DNA from: Dethiosulfatibacter sp.
GTDB lineage: Bacteria; Bacillota; Clostridia; Tissierellales; Dethiosulfatibacteraceae
DNA length: 17,309 nucleotides
Reading direction: 5' to 3'
NCBI GenBank assembly: GCA_030591825.1
Contig: JAUVAG010000001.1
Span: forward strand, 1 to 17,309
The position numbers were made by a program, and so were the translations under genes. Position 1 is the stretch's first letter. The number at the start of each line of letters is the position of its first letter. This document shows, in pieces, positions 13,287-17,309 of this stretch. The notes beneath the pieces are model-generated. The model did not search any database and was not told the origin of the DNA. It was given only the letters and a program-made list of their open reading frames with translations.

Positions 13287-14419
13287 TATCTAACCTCCAT
13301 TTTTTCCAGAAGCAGATTTACTGCATCATCTGTAGTTCCATGCTTAACCTGGTGTATTCCAAGTTCTTCATAAATTGCCCATCCCTCTTCCTGTGAATGT
13401 CCTCTGCTCTTTACAACAACCGTCTGGTTTTCACCAAATTCTTCGACAGCAGATTTTATTCCCTTTGCCATTACTTCACAGTTGTTGATTCCACCAAATA
13501 TATTTACTACTATTCCATCAACCTTCTTATTTGTTAGAAGAAGCTCCATTGCCTTCTTGGTTTTTTCAGATGTTACTCCACCTCCAAGATCAAGGAAGTT
13601 TACCGGCTTTCCACCGTAATATCTGATTGTATCCATTGTTGCCATTCCTATTCCGGCTCCGCCAGCTATTAGTCCAATATTTCCATCATCATCAAGATCT
13701 ACATATATAAGATCTGCATCTTTCGCCTTCTTGTTGACTCCGTCTGCCTTGTCCTCTTCTCTATCTATAAGCTGATATTTATCTTGTCTGAACATTGCAT
13801 TATCATCAATAACAAGCTTTGCATCTATTGCAATAAGATTGTTGTCTCCATCTACTGCAAGAGGGTTTATTTCTACAGTAGTTGCATCTACTCCGTTAAA
13901 CAATATTACAAGATTTTCAATAATTTCTATAAGTTGCTTTTCTATATTTTCATCAAGATTGAATTCTCCAATACCTTCAAGAAGTACATCCTTGTCTATT
14001 TCACTCGTAAAGTTCATCTTGAAAATTTTATCTGGCTCATCCTCAGCAAGCTCTTCAATTTCCATGCCTCCATAGGGAGAAAACATTAGTAGTGACTGTT
14101 TGTTTATTGGATCTATGGTGATTCCAAGATAATATTCCTTTGCAATGTCAATCATTTCAGCAACAAGTATTGCATCAACCTTGTTACCATATACTTCCAT
14201 TTCGAATATTTCCTTTACTGCCTCTTCCATTTCTTCATAGTTGTGGGCAAACTTTATTCCGCCTGCTTTTCCTCTTTTGCCACTAAGCACCTGAGACTTT
14301 ACAACACATGGATAAGTGAACTCCTTCAGATCAGAGGGGCTTGTAAGGAGCATTTCTTCTGATGTTTTTATATTATATTTTCTAAAAACATTCTTACCTT
14401 CAAATTCATAAAAATCCAT
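13286..14419 (-). CDS. sucC: Succinyl-CoA synthetase-like beta subunit
   Basis: The 377-residue product (slightly shorter than the usual 385-400) has the ATP-grasp domain at about 1-235, with KSQVLSGKRGKAGGIK (41-56), VEINPLAV (182-189) and the metal-binding IDAK. The C-terminal ligase domain includes NFLDLGGGVT (274-283) and NIFGGI (306-311). Positions near the active site differ from typical succinate enzymes: QVHAGGRGKAGG is QVLSGKRGKAGG, the NGAGLAM segment is GGAGIGM (253-259), and GGI-V/M-R-C-D is GGI-N-N-C-E (309-315). With the alpha subunit it should conserve energy as ATP from an acyl-CoA. The gene starts one base after the oxidoreductase gamma stop (TAA-t-ATG) with AAGGAG within the end of that gene. 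Confidence 0.9.
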   Translation of the reverse strand: MDFYEFEGKNVFRKYNIKTSEEMLLTSPSDLKEFTYPCVVKSQVLSGKRGKAGGIKFAHNYEEMEEAVKEIFEMEVYGNKVDAILVAEMIDIAKEYYLGITIDPINKQSLLMFSPYGGMEIEELAEDEPDKIFKMNFTSEIDKDVLLEGIGEFNLDENIEKQLIEIIENLVILFNGVDATTVEINPLAVDGDNNLIAIDAKLVIDDNAMFRQDKYQLIDREEDKADGVNKKAKDADLIYVDLDDDGNIGLIAGGAGIGMATMDTIRYYGGKPVNFLDLGGGVTSEKTKKAMELLLTNKKVDGIVVNIFGGINNCEVMAKGIKSAVEEFGENQTVVVKSRGHSQEEGWAIYEELGIHQVKHGTTDDAVNLLLEKMEVR

Positions 14420-14420
14420 A

Positions 14421-14951
14421 TTAAACTCCTTTTCCGTAGCCTATGTCTATTGCCTTGAAATTTAATTCGTGGGTTTTTGACGGCATTAGTACTTCAACTG
14501 ATTTTTTAATTGATTCAACATTCAGCGAATCAAGCTTTGAAGCCATGTATCCCAACATTACAATATTTGTATTGAAAGGCTTAAGTTCTTCTTCTGCTAT
14601 TTGGGTAGCAGGTATTTTATATACATTCTTGTATCCTTCAAGGACCTCATCCTTTATGAATGTACTGTCAACAAACAACATTGCATCATCACCCAGTGAA
14701 CCTTTGTAAGTGTTGAAAGCCAACTCATTGAAAGCAATAAATACATCTGTGTTTCCAACCTTCATATAATCAATCTTTTCATCGGAAACAATAAGCTCTG
14801 CCTTGCAGGCTCCACCTCTTGCTTCTGGTCCATAACTCTGTGTCTGTGCTATTTCGTAATTTTCAAACAATCCAAAGTCATTTGCCAAAACAACGGATGC
14901 CATTATTACTCCCTGTCCACCTGATCCAGCTATTCTAATATCTGTTCTCAT
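14421..14951 (-). CDS. korC: 2-oxoacid:ferredoxin oxidoreductase, gamma subunit
   Basis: The 176-residue product is the gamma subunit/domain of the 2-oxoacid:acceptor oxidoreductase family. It has the N-terminal signature IAGSGGQGVIMAS (about 7-19), then QTQSYGPEARGGACKAELIVS, split as QTQSYGPEARGG (37-48) and KAELIVS, both standard for KorC/OorC. It supplies part of the CoA-binding and subunit interface in the four-part enzyme. AGGAGG lies before the ATG and the gene is 9 nt after the ferredoxin gene, in one operon. 2-Oxoglutarate is the default substrate for this subunit arrangement, but branched 2-oxoacids are possible. Confidence 0.93.
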   Translation of the reverse strand: MRTDIRIAGSGGQGVIMASVVLANDFGLFENYEIAQTQSYGPEARGGACKAELIVSDEKIDYMKVGNTDVFIAFNELAFNTYKGSLGDDAMLFVDSTFIKDEVLEGYKNVYKIPATQIAEEELKPFNTNIVMLGYMASKLDSLNVESIKKSVEVLMPSKTHELNFKAIDIGYGKGV

Positions 14952-14960
14952 AATATCCTC

Positions 14961-15161
14961 CTATCCGTTGATTTCTATGCATAAATCCGGGCATATTTTT
15001 TCACACATTTTGCAGTTTATACAGTTCTCAATATTTACAGCTTCAGGCATAAGATAACCTTTGGCACTTCTTTTTTTCGACATTTCAAATACATCTTTAG
15101 GACAGTAATTCATGCACAATTCACAGCCCTTGCAATATTTTTCATCAATAATTATTTGCAT
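14961..15161 (-). CDS. korD: Two-cluster [4Fe-4S] ferredoxin subunit of the 2-oxoacid oxidoreductase
   Basis: The 66-residue product is a bacterial-type ferredoxin with two motifs: CKGCELCMNYCP (about residues 9-20) and CINCKMCEKICP (about 47-58), each C-x2-C-x2-C-x3-C-P, so two [4Fe-4S] clusters. It is the delta subunit that carries electrons from the TPP centre to soluble ferredoxin. Its start overlaps the end of the beta subunit gene by 10 nt and has AAGGAGG upstream, consistent with translational coupling. Confidence 0.93.
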   Translation of the reverse strand: MQIIIDEKYCKGCELCMNYCPKDVFEMSKKRSAKGYLMPEAVNIENCINCKMCEKICPDLCIEING

Positions 15162-15964
15162 TGTGCTTCCTCCTTAATACTCTGTAAAGTATCAGTATAT
15201 TCAACTACATCATCTTCAACATATAATGTTCCCAAAGGCATTTTACCGTCCTTAATTTTAGCAACATCACCCTTCTTATGCATATAGGTGTTTTCCTTGT
15301 ACCACTGGATCATTTTGTATGGATCCTTTGTGTTGAACATGCTTCTTCCCGCTTGAGTAGGACATTGTGACAACACTTCAACAAATGAAAATCCCTTGTG
15401 GTTTATTGCATCCTTCAAAGCCTTTTCCAATTGAACCGGATGTCCAGCAGTCCATCTTGCAAAGAATGTAGCTCCGGCTCCTACAACCAGGTTGTATACA
15501 TCAAATGGTCTTTCATCATTTCCACGAGGTGATGTTTTTGTTATTGCACCCATTGGAGTTGTTGGCGCCTTCTGACCGCCTGTCATTCCATAAATATTGT
15601 TCGTAAGCATAACTACAGTAAGGTCTATGTTTCTTCTTGCTGCATGTATAAGGTGGTTTCCACCTATTCCCGTACCGTCTCCGTCTCCAGTGAATACAAC
15701 TATCTTTTTGTCAGGTCTTGATACCTTAAGACCTTCTGCGAAAGGTATGGCCCTTCCATGTATGGTATGAAGCACATCTACATCAAGATATACAGGAGTC
15801 CATGATGAACATCCGATACCACTTACACAAGCAAGGTCTTCACGTATTCCCATCTCGTCAATTGTTCTAATGAAGGAATTCAAAACTGTTCCGTCTCCGC
15901 ATCCAGGGCAGAAAATCAAAGGCAGTGCTTCCTTTCTTATATACTGTTCAGCCAATTTGTTCAT
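15152..15964 (-). CDS. korB: 2-oxoacid:ferredoxin oxidoreductase, beta (TPP-binding) subunit
   Basis: The 270-residue product binds thiamine pyrophosphate. The N-terminal cluster/TPP motif CPGCGDGTV (19-27) is followed by GIGCSSW and HGRAIPFAEGLK, and the TPP/Mg motif GDGDGTGIGGNHLIHAARRN, with Asn at the end of the NNIYGMTGGQ segment after it. It decarboxylates a 2-oxoacid and passes the acyl unit to CoA. Its ATG follows the alpha stop directly (TAAATG), with GAGGTG inside the end of the alpha gene. Length and motifs fit 2-oxoglutarate-type enzymes. Confidence 0.94.
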   Translation of the reverse strand: MNKLAEQYIRKEALPLIFCPGCGDGTVLNSFIRTIDEMGIREDLACVSGIGCSSWTPVYLDVDVLHTIHGRAIPFAEGLKVSRPDKKIVVFTGDGDGTGIGGNHLIHAARRNIDLTVVMLTNNIYGMTGGQKAPTTPMGAITKTSPRGNDERPFDVYNLVVGAGATFFARWTAGHPVQLEKALKDAINHKGFSFVEVLSQCPTQAGRSMFNTKDPYKMIQWYKENTYMHKKGDVAKIKDGKMPLGTLYVEDDVVEYTDTLQSIKEEAQCK

Positions 15965-17128
15965 TTATATCACCTCACTCAAATTGTTTGCAATTATTTC
16001 TTCAATCTTTTCAACTATCATTTCAGGTCTGTGAAGCTTTCCTCCAAGAGATGGAATTCCAACTACCTTGTCCTGTTCTGTAACTCTTTCAATTTCTCTG
16101 TTGTACTTTCCAACATTCATTTCTGGAACTATAACTTTCTTTACCTTTGCACATGCACTTTTGATTTCCTTTTCAGGGAATGGCCAAATAGTGTTGACCT
16201 TGAGCATACCTACTTTTATTCCCTTTTCTCTCGCCAGCTTCATAGCTTTGATAGAAGGTCTTGCTACACTACCATATGAAACTATAAGATATTCAGCATC
16301 TTCAACCATGAATTCTTCTATATCTGTTATTTCATCAATATTATCAAGTATCTTGTCGTTGTATCTATTAACTGCTGCTGCACTGATTTCAGCTATATGT
16401 CCTGCTCTTATTCCTCTATCATCATGTAATTGTCCATCTACTATTACATTATGTCCCTCGAAAAAGCTAATTCTAGGTGGAATCTTCTTCTCATCAGGCT
16501 TGTAGTACTCCTTGCAGATTCCTTCAAATTTTTCTTCAAATATTTCAACCTTTTCAGGTATTACAATCTTTTCTCTCATATGACCAATGGTTTCATCTGT
16601 CAATAATATTACTGGAACTCTGAATTGTTCTGAAAGATTGAAAGCTCTAACTGTAAAGTCAAAAGTTTCCTGTACAGATGACGGACAAAGTACGATTAAT
16701 TCATAGTCTCCGTGTGATCCGTATTTCGCCTGGTATATATCCTGCTGGGCAGATGATGTAGGCTGTCCTGTTGAAGGTCCACCCCTCATTACATTTAGGA
16801 TTACCATTGGAGTCTCTGTTACTATTCCGTATCCCAATCCTTCCATCATCAATGAAAAACCTGGTCCCGAAGTTGCAGTCATTGACTTGCTTCCGCCCCA
16901 TCTTGCACCCATAATGGCACAAACTGAAGCCAGCTCATCTTCCATCTGCGTAAAGTATCCACCCACTTCAAAGATTCTCTGGGAAATGTGCTCGGGAACC
17001 TCTGATGCTGGTGTTATTGGGTAACCAGCAAAAAATGTACATCCTCCAGCCAGTGCACCTTCTGCACAGGCAACATTGCCTTGCATTATTTTAACGCCAT
17101 GATTATCAAGTGTTTTTTCTATCATCAT
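15965..17128 (-). CDS. korA: 2-oxoacid:ferredoxin oxidoreductase, alpha subunit
   Basis: The start at 17128 (387 residues) is preferred over in-phase codons further upstream because AGGAG lies about 8 nt before it and the family begins there. Landmarks are MQGNVACAEGALAGGCTFFA (15-34) followed by GYPITPASEV, QMEDELASV, MTATSGPGFSLMMEG, NVMRGGPSTGQPTSSAQQD (split here as NVMRGGPSTG then QPTSSAQQD), GSHGDYELIVLCPSSVQE, and GHMREK near the middle. These are the KorA hallmarks for the 2-oxoacid-binding subunit. The C-terminal transketolase-like domain, with PEMNVGKYNREIE near the end, is complete. It is the first full gene of the operon; the operon promoter is outside the window or in the last bases. 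Confidence 0.94.
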   Translation of the reverse strand: MMIEKTLDNHGVKIMQGNVACAEGALAGGCTFFAGYPITPASEVPEHISQRIFEVGGYFTQMEDELASVCAIMGARWGGSKSMTATSGPGFSLMMEGLGYGIVTETPMVILNVMRGGPSTGQPTSSAQQDIYQAKYGSHGDYELIVLCPSSVQETFDFTVRAFNLSEQFRVPVILLTDETIGHMREKIVIPEKVEIFEEKFEGICKEYYKPDEKKIPPRISFFEGHNVIVDGQLHDDRGIRAGHIAEISAAAVNRYNDKILDNIDEITDIEEFMVEDAEYLIVSYGSVARPSIKAMKLAREKGIKVGMLKVNTIWPFPEKEIKSACAKVKKVIVPEMNVGKYNREIERVTEQDKVVGIPSLGGKLHRPEMIVEKIEEIIANNLSEVI

Positions 17129-17129
17129 T

Positions 17130-17309
17130 TCAATCACTCCTATATAATTTATAATTCTCAGGACATGCGTCCTTTGGACAATCTGACATTCCAATAGGTA
17201 CGTCACATTTTCAGTCGTGGTTTGCTTTTTCTTCAGCTCCTTAATCTCTATTTCCAGGCGGTCCAAGCGTTCAGCATCTGTTTCTGCTGACACTGTCATT
17301 GACATCAAC
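17130..17309 (-). other. Probable 3' end of an upstream gene, with frame change
   Basis: Upstream of korA the frame stays open in phase with it to the window edge and encodes a charged coiled-coil-like run (AERLDRLEIEIKELKKKQ). A second frame, one base back, reads DVPIGMSDCPKDACPENY then KLYRSD and stops at TGA 17132-17130, one base before the korA ATG and overlapping its ribosome binding site. That spacing is typical of a coupled operon gene. The best reading is a short upstream protein, N-terminal part outside the window, with a frame change near 17200, either real decay or a sequence error. It could also be non-coding leader. Confidence 0.35.

Noticed and set aside
12540..14089. Several + strand open frames of 75-132 codons inside sucCD
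   Set aside because: They are antisense shadows of well-identified minus-strand genes and show no protein-family features.
15890..15911. CPGCGDG instead of CPGCGHG in the oxidoreductase beta subunit
   Set aside because: Variants with Asp or Asn after CPGCG are known among 2-oxoacid oxidoreductase beta subunits, so this alone says nothing about substrate.

Overview
The window looks like a piece of chromosome from a low-GC, strictly anaerobic Firmicute (Clostridia/Tissierellia type). I infer this from AT-rich intergenic DNA, strong GGAGG-type ribosome binding sites, an M-box magnesium riboswitch, U-tract terminators, and a ferredoxin-linked 2-oxoacid oxidoreductase next to an ADP-forming acyl-CoA synthetase. 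The species cannot be named from the sequence.

Left part (1-4611, + strand). The first 690 bases hold no gene but are full of structure. A tandem pair of folded elements (94-350) ends in a rho-independent terminator (395-427). A second, unrelated tandem pair of about 118-nt elements (444-682) follows and ends on the ribosome binding site of a MutS2-like gene that lacks the Smr domain. In both pairs, paired bases change together between copies. Then come an M-box riboswitch with terminator controlling corA (Mg2+ transport), and a small CoA-binding-domain protein whose terminator overlaps its stop codon.

Middle part (4620-7970). A decayed C-terminal piece of a radical-SAM/SPASM (anaerobic sulfatase maturase-like) gene abuts a LysR-type regulator on the minus strand. 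The regulator is divergent from a two-gene operon: a PLP enzyme of the D-cysteine desulfhydrase / ACC deaminase / cysteate sulfo-lyase family and a TauE/SafE-type membrane exporter. The shared intergenic region carries two palindromes. The set suggests a regulated lyase that makes sulfite or sulfide, plus an exporter. Two back-to-back terminators separate it from the convergent right-hand block.

Right part (8000-17309, all minus strand). Read in the direction of transcription the order is: 2-oxoacid:ferredoxin oxidoreductase alpha, beta, ferredoxin and gamma subunits; succinyl-CoA synthetase-like beta and alpha; a DASS/SLC13-family anion transporter; a MoaD/ThiS-like beta-grasp protein without the terminal Gly-Gly; a DUF3870 protein; a class I aminotransferase; and a divergent glutamate-racemase-family protein. 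Together these could make a complete energy-yielding amino-acid route: racemise or transaminate the amino acid, decarboxylate the 2-oxoacid oxidatively to an acyl-CoA, recover ATP through the ligase, and move the carboxylate through the transporter. Glutamate to succinate is the default reading. Several substitutions at conserved positions in the ligase and transporter leave the true acid open. A terminator hairpin lies directly in front of the aminotransferase ribosome binding site and looks like an attenuator.
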